Position numbers and translations under genes: made by a program. Shown in pieces: positions 39,559 to 47,797 of a stretch of DNA of 64,000 nucleotides (position 1 is its first letter; every line of letters begins with the position of its first letter). Source of the stretch: B30-G6 sp964633115 (GTDB lineage Bacteria > Desulfobacterota > Desulfobacteria > Desulfobacterales > B30-G6); assembly GCA_964633115.1 (NCBI GenBank), contig CAZWEO010000006.1, positions 16,079-80,078 on the forward strand. The letters run 5' to 3'. A model generated the notes under the pieces. That model was not told the origin of the DNA, made no database searches, and was given only the letters and a program-made list of their open reading frames with translations.

Positions 39559-41721
39559 ATGCTTGAATCCACTGACGAGCGTGCCGCCCGTGAAATGCGT
39601 TTACACGGATATGATCACATGGTTAAGAGCCATTGTCGCATGTGTCACGGCGGCTGTGGCGTATTGGTTTACCTCAAAAATGGCCGTGTCATGAAAATTG
39701 CGGGCGATCCGGGGTGCCCCATCAACCACGGCAGTCTGTGCAGCAAGGGAATCGCGTCACCGCAACTGGCCTATCATCCGGATCGATTGACCTATCCGAT
39801 CCGGCGCATTGGCCCTAAAGGTAGCGGCCGCTGGGGACGGATCACATGGGATGCGGCTCTGGATCTCATCGCCGAGCGAATGCTGACCTATAAAGGTACC
39901 CATGGCGCTGAATCGATTGTCATGGGATATGGTACCGGGCGGGAAAACGAGGCAGTTATTTATCGATTCGCCAATCTATTGGGCAGTCCCAATGTACTCA
40001 CTGCCGGCCATTTTTGCTACGGCCCCAGAATCGCCACCAGCATCATCACCTGCGGATCCAATCCCATCGTGGATTACGAAAACAATCCCGGCTGCATCAT
40101 GGTTTGGGGCAATAATCTGGTTATCTCCAATCCCGATTGCTACAAAGGCGAACCCTTTTCCTCCAGTGTGGCCCAAGGAGCCAAACTGATTTGCATCGAT
40201 CCCAGGTTGACCCGCATCGCCGCACGATCCGATATTTGGCTGCAGCTGCGTCCGGGGACGGATACGGCCTTGGCTTTGGGGATGCTGCATGTGATCGTAA
40301 ACGAAAATCTTTTCGACGCCGATTTTGTCAAAAACCACGTTTATGGATGGGAACCCTTCGTGCAACGGGTGGACGCATACCCGCCCGAAAAGGTCGGACA
40401 GATCACCTGGGTGCCCAAAGAAAAAATCATTGCTGCCGCACGGCTATTTGCCACCACCAAACCGGCTGCCATTCAATGGGGCGTGGCCATCGAACAGCAG
40501 ATCAATTGTGCCGATAATAATCGTGCTTTGATGGCCCTGATGGGGATCACCGGCAATATCGACCGGCCCGGGGGTCAAGTTCTTTTCAACCCACCCAAAA
40601 TCCGTAATGTCGGTCGTTTTGGTGCCCATCGCATGCTGCCTCACGAACAATCGTTAAAGCGTTTGGGTGCTGAGCACTTTCGCCTGGCCGGAAATTTTGC
40701 CATCATCAATCCCAAATATGTTTGGGATGCTATTTTAAAAAAGGAACCCTATGATGTAAAAATGCTTTTTTTGATCAGTTCCAATCCGGTTATCACCCGC
40801 GCCAATGCTCGCGAGGTCTATCAAGCCCTCAAAGCTGTTGATTTCATGGTGGTGTCCGACTTTTTTTTAACACCCACTGCCGAATTGGCCGATGTGGTGC
40901 TGCCGGCGGCCACCTGGCTGGAGATGGATTATGTGGGCGATTTCTGGAAGCGCCATGGCTATCTGCTACCCAGACGCAAAATTATTCAAGTGGGCGAATG
41001 CCGTTCCGACCATGCCATGTTGAACGATTTGGCTCACCGTGTCGGTCAAGGTGATCACTGGTGGGATAATTTTGAGGGGGGGCTCGATTACATCCTGGAA
41101 CCTTTGGGCATCACCTGGCAAGAATTCAAACAGATGGATTATATCAGGGGCGATGTCAGTTATTTTAAGTATAAAGAACACGGATTTTCAACCCCCACCA
41201 GAAAGTTTGAGCTCTATTCGACCCTGCTGGAAAACTGGGGCTATGATCCCCTGCCACGTTACCAAGAACCGCCCGAAAGTCCGGTCAGTACCCCGGATAT
41301 TAAAGCAGGCTATCCGTATATTTTGATTACCGGCGCCCGCTCGCCCGGATTTTTTCACACCGAGAATAGGCAGGTTCCCTGGTTGCGGGCACTGCATCCC
41401 GATCCTTTGGTTGAGATCCATCCAGATACGGCTAAAAAGGAAGGCATCCGCGACGGCGATTGGGTGGTGTTGGAATCACCCCGCGGCCGTATCCGCCAGC
41501 GGGCCAAAATTTTCGCCGGTATTCATCCCCAAGTCATCCATGCTCAGCACGGGTGGTGGTTTCCGGAAAAAAAGGAGCCAGGCCATGGATGGGATGAATC
41601 CAATGTCAATATTTTAACCGACAATGCCTTTGAAAGCTGTGATCCGGCCATGGGAGCCACCAGCGTACGCACGCTTTTGTGTCGTATTTATCCTGAGCAG
41701 GCCAAAGGGGAAACCGCATGA
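39559..41721 (+). CDS. Molybdopterin oxidoreductase, DMSO-reductase superfamily catalytic subunit
   Basis: The protein has 720 residues without a signal peptide, so it is probably cytoplasmic. An N-terminal [4Fe-4S] motif (Cys26, Cys29, Cys33, Cys61) and the metal-ligand region AGHFCYGPR with Cys153 place it in the DMSO-reductase superfamily with a cysteine ligand to Mo or W. ADVVLPAATWLEMDY near 450 and the C-terminal Molydop_binding domain (from about 580) are typical. It is adjacent to a four-cluster ferredoxin subunit (4-bp overlap). The substrate is unknown; divergent transcription from the BMC operon suggests, without proof, co-regulation. Confidence 0.88.
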   Translation: MLESTDERAAREMRLHGYDHMVKSHCRMCHGGCGVLVYLKNGRVMKIAGDPGCPINHGSLCSKGIASPQLAYHPDRLTYPIRRIGPKGSGRWGRITWDAALDLIAERMLTYKGTHGAESIVMGYGTGRENEAVIYRFANLLGSPNVLTAGHFCYGPRIATSIITCGSNPIVDYENNPGCIMVWGNNLVISNPDCYKGEPFSSSVAQGAKLICIDPRLTRIAARSDIWLQLRPGTDTALALGMLHVIVNENLFDADFVKNHVYGWEPFVQRVDAYPPEKVGQITWVPKEKIIAAARLFATTKPAAIQWGVAIEQQINCADNNRALMALMGITGNIDRPGGQVLFNPPKIRNVGRFGAHRMLPHEQSLKRLGAEHFRLAGNFAIINPKYVWDAILKKEPYDVKMLFLISSNPVITRANAREVYQALKAVDFMVVSDFFLTPTAELADVVLPAATWLEMDYVGDFWKRHGYLLPRRKIIQVGECRSDHAMLNDLAHRVGQGDHWWDNFEGGLDYILEPLGITWQEFKQMDYIRGDVSYFKYKEHGFSTPTRKFELYSTLLENWGYDPLPRYQEPPESPVSTPDIKAGYPYILITGARSPGFFHTENRQVPWLRALHPDPLVEIHPDTAKKEGIRDGDWVVLESPRGRIRQRAKIFAGIHPQVIHAQHGWWFPEKKEPGHGWDESNVNILTDNAFESCDPAMGATSVRTLLCRIYPEQAKGETA

Positions 41722-42170
41722 AATCCCTATCTTTAGATATCGATCAAGCATCCTGTTGGGGTTGTCTGACTTGCCAAGTGGCCTGTATCCAAGAAGCAAG
41801 CGTAACTGAAAATATCAGTATGATCCGGGTCTCTGAAAACGGGCCTAGCATACAAAACGGCCAGCTTGATTTTTCATATGACGTCACGGTCTGTCAACAC
41901 TGTGACGATCCCGACTGTCTGGCGGTCTGTCCGGTGGAAGCCATCATAAAGCGGGATGACGGGATTGTTATTTTGGATAACGAGTTATGCACTGGGTGCC
42001 AACTCTGTCTCGAGGCCTGCCCTTATGACGCCATTTTCTTTGATGATTCTATTGAAATTGCCTATAAATGTAACCTGTGTCATCAGCGTATTGACCACGG
42101 GCTTAAGCCGGCTTGTGCCGATAATGTTTGCCTGGCACATTGCATTCGGCTGCAAGGATCATTATCTTAA
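41718..42170 (+). CDS. Four-cluster ferredoxin (DMSOR beta-like) subunit
   Basis: The protein has 150 residues and about 16 cysteines in four motifs: CWGCLTCQVAC, CQHCDDPDCLAVCP, CTGCQLCLEACP and CNLCHQR followed by CADNVCLAHC. This matches the electron-transfer subunit of DMSO-reductase-type enzymes. It overlaps the catalytic subunit by 4 bp. No membrane anchor subunit follows, so the complex is probably soluble. Confidence 0.93.
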   Translation: MKSLSLDIDQASCWGCLTCQVACIQEASVTENISMIRVSENGPSIQNGQLDFSYDVTVCQHCDDPDCLAVCPVEAIIKRDDGIVILDNELCTGCQLCLEACPYDAIFFDDSIEIAYKCNLCHQRIDHGLKPACADNVCLAHCIRLQGSLS

Positions 42171-42248
42171 TATTCTTAGGTCATATTCCGATGAGATGTA
42201 GCTGTTTAATAAAAATGAAGGTGCTCGCACTGGCTTTTCGACCTTATA

Positions 42249-42400
42249 GGATTCAAGGAGTCAAGGATCCCAGGGGTCAAGTGGAACTCAGGCCTCAGCT
42301 TTAAGCCCCAAGCTTTAAGCAGCTTAAGGCTTAAAGCTGATGACTGATAAGCCGTTGGTTAATCACTTGGATCCTCGAATCCTTGAATCCTTGGACCCTG
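42249..42400. repeat. Large imperfect palindrome, second copy
   Basis: The left end ATTCAAGGAGTCAAGGATCC and right end GGATCCTCGAATCCTTGAAT form inverted repeats, with the interior AAGCTTTAAGCAGCTTAAGG shared with the element at 30336-30522. It fills the 296-bp gap between the ferredoxin subunit and the rubrerythrin-like gene, where nothing else is seen. Confidence 0.7.
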
Positions 42401-42466
42401 GTATTCTCCAGCGCTTTTGGAGAAGAACCATCTTATTCATCTCATAATACGCATAGGGACCAAGCA

Positions 42467-42943
42467 ATGACTTTCGATTTCAATGCCGACAATATACTGG
42501 AAGTTGCGCAGCAACTTGAGCGCAATGGCGCTATATTTTATCGCCAAGCTGCTGAGACGGTCAGCGATTCATCCAACAAGTCCTTTCTGTCCGAATTAGC
42601 CGATATGGAAGCTGAACACGAAGCAACCTTTGGAGCCCTGCGCGCCGAATTATCCCAGAATGAAAAAGCAGGTAATCTATTTGCTGCGGGGGGGGATGCG
42701 GGTGTCTATTTACAGGCCCTGGCCGATACGCGTGTCTTTTTTGAAAAAGAAATGGATCCCCAATCGATTGAAGATATTTACAAAGCCGCTATTACGGCGG
42801 AGAAGGATTCAATTGTCTTTTATTTAGGCCTAAAGGACATGGTGTCTGAAGCATTAGGCAAAAAGCGTATCGATCAAATTATCAATGAGGAAAAGGAGCA
42901 TTTAACACTCCTCAGTCAAAAATTGATCGAAGTAAAATCTTAG
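42467..42943 (+). CDS. Rubrerythrin-like ferritin-fold protein without rubredoxin domain
   Basis: The protein has 158 residues from ATG 42467, preceded by an AGGGA ribosome-binding site; the frame extends upstream but into repeat DNA. Two diiron motifs are visible, ADMEAEHEATF (near 46) and NEEKEHLTLL (near 146), plus Glu residues in ERNGAIFY and TAEKDSIVFY. Such proteins reduce peroxide or store iron in anaerobes. The C-terminal rubredoxin domain of classic rubrerythrin is missing. It stands between repeats, and a receiver protein follows 290 bp later. Confidence 0.8.
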   Translation: MTFDFNADNILEVAQQLERNGAIFYRQAAETVSDSSNKSFLSELADMEAEHEATFGALRAELSQNEKAGNLFAAGGDAGVYLQALADTRVFFEKEMDPQSIEDIYKAAITAEKDSIVFYLGLKDMVSEALGKKRIDQIINEEKEHLTLLSQKLIEVKS

Positions 42944-43014
42944 CTTAAAACATCAGACTTTAGCCTATTAGAATAAAATGCTAAAGATGTATCCAAGCCT
43001 TCCAGTTCTCGGTT

Positions 43015-43094
43015 GTCATCCCCATGAAAATGGGGATCCAGAATAGGCCTCAAGCAGATGGCTTTGTTTGGATTCCCTCTTCCGAGGGAATGAC
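43015..43094. repeat. GTCATyCC-type intergenic repeat
   Basis: The ends GTCATCCCCATGAAAATGGG and (reverse complement) GTCATTCCCTCGGAAGAGGG each form a small hairpin and together an inverted pair about 80 bp long. This is the form of a very common bacterial intergenic repeat (GTCATTCCCGCGAAAGCGGG-like). It occupies the gap between the rubrerythrin-like gene and the receiver gene. Confidence 0.65.
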
Positions 43095-43232
43095 GGAAGG
43101 TATTGGGAGGGGTGGCGGGTGTTGCGGGTTGCTCGTTGAGCTTTGGGCTGTGAGCCATAAACAGCCTACGGTCTAAAAAACTACCGCTTGTTATCTGAAT
43201 TTAAAACTAAACTCAAGAAAACGAGTAAAGCC

Positions 43233-43706
43233 ATGTCGGACACAAATCTATTAAATGAAAAAAGAATTCTGATCGTCGATGATGAACCCGATGTCTTAGA
43301 GGTCTTGGAAGACCTGCTCAGCATGTGCCGGATTACCAAGGCCGCCAATTTTGAAGAAGCGCGTGACCTCCTGGAAAATCAATATTTCGATTTGGCTATT
43401 TTGGATATCATGGGTGTCAACGGCTATGAATTGTTGGACATCTGCGGCCATAAAAAAGTGATCGCTGTGATGCTAACGGCCTATGCCATGACGCCCGAAG
43501 ATATCAAGAAATCGTATCAAGAAGGTGCGGCCTCCTTTGTGCCCAAAGAAAAAATGGCCGATATCGACGTTTTCCTAACCGACATATTTGAAGCCCGTCA
43601 AAAGGGAAAAAGCCTTTGGTGGCGCTGGTTCGACCGTTTGGCCGATTACTGTGAACGCAAATTTGGTCCCGACTGGCAGAAGGAGCATGGATTCCGGGTC
43701 CGCTAG
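43233..43706 (+). CDS. Single-domain response regulator with C-terminal extension
   Basis: The protein has 157 residues from ATG 43233. KRILIVDDEPDVLEVLEDLL opens a receiver domain with phospho-Asp in LAILDIMGVNGYELLD, a Thr/Ala switch in MLTAYAMTPED and the conserved Lys in FVPKEKM. After about residue 120 a tryptophan-rich basic tail (SLWWRWFDRLADYCERKFG) follows with no recognised output domain. The kinase partner is not adjacent. The stop codon overlaps the convergent DUF3795 gene by 4 bp. Confidence 0.82.
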   Translation: MSDTNLLNEKRILIVDDEPDVLEVLEDLLSMCRITKAANFEEARDLLENQYFDLAILDIMGVNGYELLDICGHKKVIAVMLTAYAMTPEDIKKSYQEGAASFVPKEKMADIDVFLTDIFEARQKGKSLWWRWFDRLADYCERKFGPDWQKEHGFRVR

Positions 43707-44056
43707 CGACTGCGCTTAAAGGTCATTCTCCCCTCTTCTGCCATGCTGGCAGCAAACTGATCATAGCCGTTTTGACGTATGGCCTTGATGCAGGCAGCCC
43801 GATTGCTGTTGAAAATCAATCCAAACAGTTTGGCCATAAAATTATCGTATTTTTTACAAGCCATTACATCGGAAAACTGAGTGCATTCGACACAGGACGC
43901 ATAGCCATTTTCTAGGCAGCAACTGCGTACCTTGCACCAGGATGCCTTTTCATTGTGCATACACCCCGGGCACTTGCCCTTTTGATACTTACCGCAGGCA
44001 CCGCAATACAATCCACATTTGGCAATCAGATTGGTGTCAACTTTAATCTGTTTCAT
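43703..44056 (-). CDS. DUF3795 cysteine-rich protein
   Basis: The protein has 117 residues with about 13 cysteines arranged as LIAKCGLYCGACGKYQKGKCPGC, then CKVRSCCLENGYASCVEC and ACKKYD. The pattern is that of DUF3795, a small putative metal- or Fe-S-binding family common in anaerobes. No enzyme activity is known. It is monocistronic, convergent with the receiver gene, and has a strong AAAGGAGG ribosome-binding site. Confidence 0.75.
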   Translation of the reverse strand: MKQIKVDTNLIAKCGLYCGACGKYQKGKCPGCMHNEKASWCKVRSCCLENGYASCVECTQFSDVMACKKYDNFMAKLFGLIFNSNRAACIKAIRQNGYDQFAASMAEEGRMTFKRSR

Positions 44057-44265
44057 AACAATCCTCCTTTGATGATGTTATTGTTTGTTTCCTGTCTTGG
44101 AAACCTATAGTAACAGACCCCTTTGACACCCCTATGTCAGGTTTAGTTTCAGAATCTTGTATAAACCTTGATATCAGTTTTTGAAGTAGCGATGAATATT
44201 GATTTTATAAGGAAAGTTTGAGGCTATTAGGTGTTTAGACTGTTAGGCTTTTAGCTGCTAACAGC

Positions 44266-45201
44266 CTAATTGTTTGAATAGATACTGGCCATTGCGGCAA
44301 TCCGTTCCTGGACATGTTTGACCAAGCTATGCGGTTCCAGCACCTTCACCATGGGGCCATAGCTTAAGATCATTCCCATGAGCCACTCCCCATCGGGCAC
44401 CTGAACTTCAATGGTCAGCCAGCGGTCGTCTTTAGCCAAGACCTGGGCATCATCAAAATAGTCTTCTACCAAATGTTTGACCTGGTTTGAAAATTTTAAA
44501 ACTACCCTGATGTGTTTTTCTTTGGATTCCCAGCGTGTGTCCGTTTTTTGGTAAGCTTGATTTTTTCTCTCAAAAACGACACCCAAGACTTCGATTTTTT
44601 TGAGGCGGGTTAATTTAAACAGTCTGGTATCCTTGCGTTTGCGGCAGTAGCCGTATACATACCAGGCAAATCCTTTCATGATTAAAGAAAGCGGCTCGAT
44701 CTCTCTGTGGGAAGCCGCTCCATAGCTATCCATATAGTCAATCCGTATCACAAGTCTGCTTTTGACAGCTTCATAGATCTGTTGAATTCTGGCCCCGGTT
44801 TTATCCTGACTCCCCCAACCTTGGGTATCAAAAATAATCATATCGGATTCGGATGCGTGTCCCTCCCGTTCACTGTCGGGCAACAGGCTTTGCACTTTTT
44901 CGAATATCATCGCCATATCATCATCATCCAGGACGGCATTAACCCCTTTTAAGGCCGATAGAATGGAGCGTAAATCGGAAATGCTCATAAATTGTTTATT
45001 GAATTTGTAATTATCCGGCAGTTCGTAACCGCCGCCGGTTCCCTGATTGGAAATGACAGGAATGCCGGCCAGATTCAGGGCATTGATATCACGGTACACG
45101 GTTCGCAGGCTGACCTCAAAACGGTCTGCCAATTCCTTTGCTGTGATCTTGCGGCGATTTAAAAGAATCACCACGATGGCAAGCATTCGATCGATTCGCA
45201 T
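44266..45201 (-). CDS. YafY-like HTH/WYL-domain transcriptional regulator
   Basis: The protein has 311 residues from ATG 45201 (a TTG 15 codons upstream is possible). The N-terminal helix-turn-helix reads RMLAIVVILLNRRKITAKELADRFEVSLRTVYRDINAL, and a WYL domain (about 140-300) contains EPLSLIMKGFAWYVYGYCR. WYL proteins sense ligands, often nucleic-acid or nucleotide related, and repress stress or defence genes. No such target gene is nearby. It follows the DUF3795 gene after a 209-bp gap on the same strand. Confidence 0.9.
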   Translation of the reverse strand: MRIDRMLAIVVILLNRRKITAKELADRFEVSLRTVYRDINALNLAGIPVISNQGTGGGYELPDNYKFNKQFMSISDLRSILSALKGVNAVLDDDDMAMIFEKVQSLLPDSEREGHASESDMIIFDTQGWGSQDKTGARIQQIYEAVKSRLVIRIDYMDSYGAASHREIEPLSLIMKGFAWYVYGYCRKRKDTRLFKLTRLKKIEVLGVVFERKNQAYQKTDTRWESKEKHIRVVLKFSNQVKHLVEDYFDDAQVLAKDDRWLTIEVQVPDGEWLMGMILSYGPMVKVLEPHSLVKHVQERIAAMASIYSNN

Positions 45202-45321
45202 TTGGGGAACCCTGTATTTTTTTCGACTAGTACCAGATTTTTGCAAAATTCAGGTAGCATATGTGTCCGCTTTTAGCATGTCCGGTTACTGAGCATGGCG
45301 ATGGTATGTTACTCAATTCAA

Positions 45322-45633
45322 TCATTCAGACGAAGCTGATTCCTTTTTGATAATTTTATAGGTCTCTTGATAAATCGTTTTACGTGGCCCGACTGCAATT
45401 AAATCAATAGTTTGCCCTGAAGAAATACGATATATAATCCTGAATCTACTGATTCGGTAGCTCATCAGTCCGCTAAGATCATCCTTAAGAAGTTTACCAG
45501 ATTCCGGTTCAACTAAAATGTGTCTTAGCCCCGCCCTTATTTTCCTCTTTAGATGCGGATGACACCCTCTGATCAGTTCAACGATCGAATCAGGGACTCT
45601 GAGCTTTCTTTGGATGCTTCTTCTCGAAATCAT
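45322..45633 (-). CDS. RelE/ParE-family toxin
   Basis: The protein has 103 residues. HPHLKRKIRAGLRHILVEPESGKLLKDDLSGLMSYR, then FRIIYRISSGQTIDLIAVGPRKTIYQETY, matches the RelE/ParE fold, whose members cleave ribosome-bound mRNA or inhibit gyrase. It lies 3 bp downstream of the Phd-type antitoxin gene, forming a type II toxin-antitoxin pair. Confidence 0.85.
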   Translation of the reverse strand: MISRRSIQRKLRVPDSIVELIRGCHPHLKRKIRAGLRHILVEPESGKLLKDDLSGLMSYRISRFRIIYRISSGQTIDLIAVGPRKTIYQETYKIIKKESASSE

Positions 45634-45636
45634 ATT

Positions 45637-45894
45637 CTATTCGAAAAGCTCTTCCAAGGTATATACATTCGTACCTTTGTTAAGATCATTAAGACCTTGT
45701 TTTATCTCGCTCATTAAGTCGCCATCTGCTTTGATTTCAATGGTTTCACGCCAGGACTCAAATTCATCCGGACTGACCAAAACCGCGGCAGGTCGACCGT
45801 TCTTGGTAATGATGAACTCCGCGTCCGTGGATTGAACCTTTTCGATCAGTTCACTCAGTTTCATTTTTGCTTCGGATAAAGAAAGTGTATCCAT
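45637..45894 (-). CDS. Phd/YefM-family antitoxin
   Basis: The protein has 85 residues. SLSEAKMKLSELIEKVQSTDAEFIITKNGRPAAVLVSPDEFESW is the Phd/YefM DNA-binding and dimerisation region, with an acidic C-terminus that would wrap the toxin. It is the first gene of the module and should bind the palindromic operator immediately upstream. Confidence 0.9.
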   Translation of the reverse strand: MDTLSLSEAKMKLSELIEKVQSTDAEFIITKNGRPAAVLVSPDEFESWRETIEIKADGDLMSEIKQGLNDLNKGTNVYTLEELFE

Positions 45895-45936
45895 ATTATG
45901 ACCTCAATTATAGTTGACCAATATTATGGTCATAAT
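45895..45936. promoter_or_regulatory. Toxin-antitoxin operator
   Basis: ATTATGACC (45895) and GGTCATAAT (45928) are perfect inverted repeats, and an inner TGACCA-N6-TGGTCA palindrome lies at 45915-45932. The region directly abuts the antitoxin start, so it probably binds the antitoxin or complex for autorepression. Confidence 0.65.
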
Positions 45937-45987
45937 TTAACCCAACATCACCACATTGTCAAACTTAAATGCCTATAGCCTTATATG

Positions 45988-46506
45988 TTATTTCCCTACC
46001 TGATCAGGTCTGTTATTGCGTCGATCACGCAATCTATTCAAAATATCCTGCTTTTCCCGAGGTGTGAGATTTTGCCAACGTTGAAATCGATTGGAAAGGT
46101 TTTGGCGCTGTTCTGGTGTTAAATTCTGATAGTTACGATAAAATTTTCGCATCCTTTCTTTTTTATTTAGGGGTAACTTTTTCCAGCGTTGATAATTTTT
46201 TAACAAGGTATGTTTCTGTCCTGTTGTCAACTGGGCAAAACGTTCAAAATTTCGCTGCAGCCGTTGCTGTTCTTCGCGTGGTAGTCTTCGGTAGGCTTTT
46301 ATCCTTTTGCGTAGCCGATCCTTTTGATCATCTGACAGGCTGGTCCACTGTTGATACTTTTGTCGTAGGTTCTCTTTTTCCTGGGACGAAAGTTGCTGCC
46401 ATTTCTGAATATCCTGCGGTGTAACCGTTTCAGCCTGTGCCAATTTTAGGCCCCAAAGATTAAAAACCAACATAACGGTAATTAGGATGCTAGTCTTTAT
46501 TTTCAT
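45988..46506 (-). CDS. DUF3106 secreted repeat protein
   Basis: The protein has 172 residues from ATG 46506, which follows a GAGGAAAA ribosome-binding site. A Sec signal peptide (about 1-25, ending KLAQA) is followed by about six helical repeats of roughly 20 residues with consensus WxxLxxxxKxxLRxxYQ/RxLxPxQ. It is exported and probably periplasmic. DUF3106 proteins often accompany ECF sigma/anti-sigma pairs, and here it is the last gene of such an operon. The role is unknown; a resemblance to periplasmic metal-sensing helical proteins is only suggestive. Confidence 0.75.
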   Translation of the reverse strand: MKIKTSILITVMLVFNLWGLKLAQAETVTPQDIQKWQQLSSQEKENLRQKYQQWTSLSDDQKDRLRKRIKAYRRLPREEQQRLQRNFERFAQLTTGQKHTLLKNYQRWKKLPLNKKERMRKFYRNYQNLTPEQRQNLSNRFQRWQNLTPREKQDILNRLRDRRNNRPDQVGK

Positions 46507-46714
46507 TTTGATTTTCCTCAATCAATACGTCCATATCTTTTATAATATCTATAGATTCCATCAGATCCATCAGTTGAAGGATATCCATCACAGCGATGAT
46601 TTTCAGATCTTCTTTGCTGGGTTGCTCAGATGGCTTGGGTGGTGCGGTACCGCCATCTGCCATAGCAGATCCCGCCCACAAAAGAGTTGCTATGATGATT
46701 ACAATCAGTCGCAT
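46490..46714 (-). CDS. Small exported protein of the ECF sigma operon
   Basis: The protein has 74 residues with a signal peptide (RLIVIIIATLLWAGSAMADGG), a Pro-rich linker and an acidic helix (IIAVMDILQLMDLMESIDIIKDMDVLIEENQNEN). It lies 4 bp after the anti-sigma gene and overlaps the DUF3106 gene by 17 bp. The family is not recognised. The short Leu/Met-Asp repeats resemble the C-terminal helix of the anti-sigma protein (IAESIDMLDDLELIQNLELFE). Confidence 0.65.
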   Translation of the reverse strand: MRLIVIIIATLLWAGSAMADGGTAPPKPSEQPSKEDLKIIAVMDILQLMDLMESIDIIKDMDVLIEENQNENKD

Positions 46715-46718
46715 ACCC

Positions 46719-47189
46719 TTATCCCTGAGAATTTATGGTCTGCAGCGCTTCCCAAACTTCAAATAATTCCAAATTTTGTATCAGCTCTAAGTCATCTAAC
46801 ATGTCGATACTCTCTGCGATGATGACTTCCTGAACACTTGGCACTGGTGGTGTGTATTGCCATAATGCTAGACCAGCAATAATACCGACAGTTAAACCAG
46901 CAGCTAAAATCGGCTTCCAGTGAGCCAACCAGCGCATTCCCCAGAAGGACTGGGATCGGGCCATCTCAATCTGATCAATTTTTTGCCAAAGCTCGCGATT
47001 GAATTCTGGCCTTGCCATTATACCTGGAAGGCCTCGGATCATCTCATCGCCCAATTCATAATGCTCCAATGCTTTACGACAGGTGGTACAATCACCTAGA
47101 TGCCCACGAATCTGATGCATACGCTTGTCGCTTAAAGCCCCATCCAAAAATGCACTCAAGCTTTGCTCACTCGGACTTTTTTTTTTCAC
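46719..47189 (-). CDS. Zinc-finger anti-sigma factor
   Basis: The protein has 156 residues. The N-terminal ZAS motif is HQIRGHLGDCTTCRKALEHYE (HxxxCxxC). One transmembrane helix lies at about 95-115 (PILAAGLTVGIIAGLALW) and an acidic extracytoplasmic tail follows. It would hold the ECF sigma factor at the membrane until a signal arrives. It starts 2 bp after the sigma gene ends and is followed by two exported proteins. Confidence 0.88.
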   Translation of the reverse strand: MKKKSPSEQSLSAFLDGALSDKRMHQIRGHLGDCTTCRKALEHYELGDEMIRGLPGIMARPEFNRELWQKIDQIEMARSQSFWGMRWLAHWKPILAAGLTVGIIAGLALWQYTPPVPSVQEVIIAESIDMLDDLELIQNLELFEVWEALQTINSQG

Positions 47190-47191
47190 AT

Positions 47192-47776
47192 TTAATCTCC
47201 GAAATATTTTGCCAAGGCCGCTTTAAGCCTGCATCTGCCCCGGTAAATTAAGGTTTTAATGTGGTTTTCAGATCGATCCATTTGCTGGCCTATTTCCTGA
47301 TAACTAAACTCCCCTTCTACACGCAGGAGCAATGCTGCGCGTTGGTCGTCTGGGAGTTGGGCCATGGCTTTTAGAACCATGTGTCTTTGCTCTTCCTGAT
47401 CTAGAAGTTCGTCAGGGCGTTCCGGCCTATGCCCAGACTGACGGTTGATTGTAGCTTCATATTTTTTTGAATCGGTCCCATCCAATGACTCGGATCGTAT
47501 CTTATAACCGGGTCGTCTGATCTCATTCAAACAGACATTGGTTGCAATCTTGAAAAGCCAAGTTCGAAAACGAGCCTTGGGGTAATAACGGGCTGCAGCA
47601 CGGTAAACCCGTATAAACGTTTCCTGGGCCAGCTCCTCGGCCACACGCTCATCTCCGCAGAAACGATGACAAAAGAGAATTACGCCATTCTTATGACGAT
47701 CAAACAGTTGTCGGAAGGCGTCTGAGTCACCGTCCTTAAACCGAAGCATCAAAGCCACATCCGGATCTGTCTGCAT
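47192..47776 (-). CDS. ECF RNA polymerase sigma factor
   Basis: The protein has 194 residues. Region 2 (FRQLFDRHKNGVILFCHRFCGDERVAEELAQETFIRVYRAAARY) and region 4 (MAQLPDDQRAALLLRVEGEFSYQEIGQQMDRSENHIKTLIYRGR) are intact. It directs transcription of its own operon and probably other envelope genes. It lies 21 bp downstream of the outer-membrane-like gene on the same strand, so that gene may be in the same transcript. Confidence 0.93.
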   Translation of the reverse strand: MQTDPDVALMLRFKDGDSDAFRQLFDRHKNGVILFCHRFCGDERVAEELAQETFIRVYRAAARYYPKARFRTWLFKIATNVCLNEIRRPGYKIRSESLDGTDSKKYEATINRQSGHRPERPDELLDQEEQRHMVLKAMAQLPDDQRAALLLRVEGEFSYQEIGQQMDRSENHIKTLIYRGRCRLKAALAKYFGD

Positions 47777-47797
47777 ATATTGTTTAAACCCGGCTCG

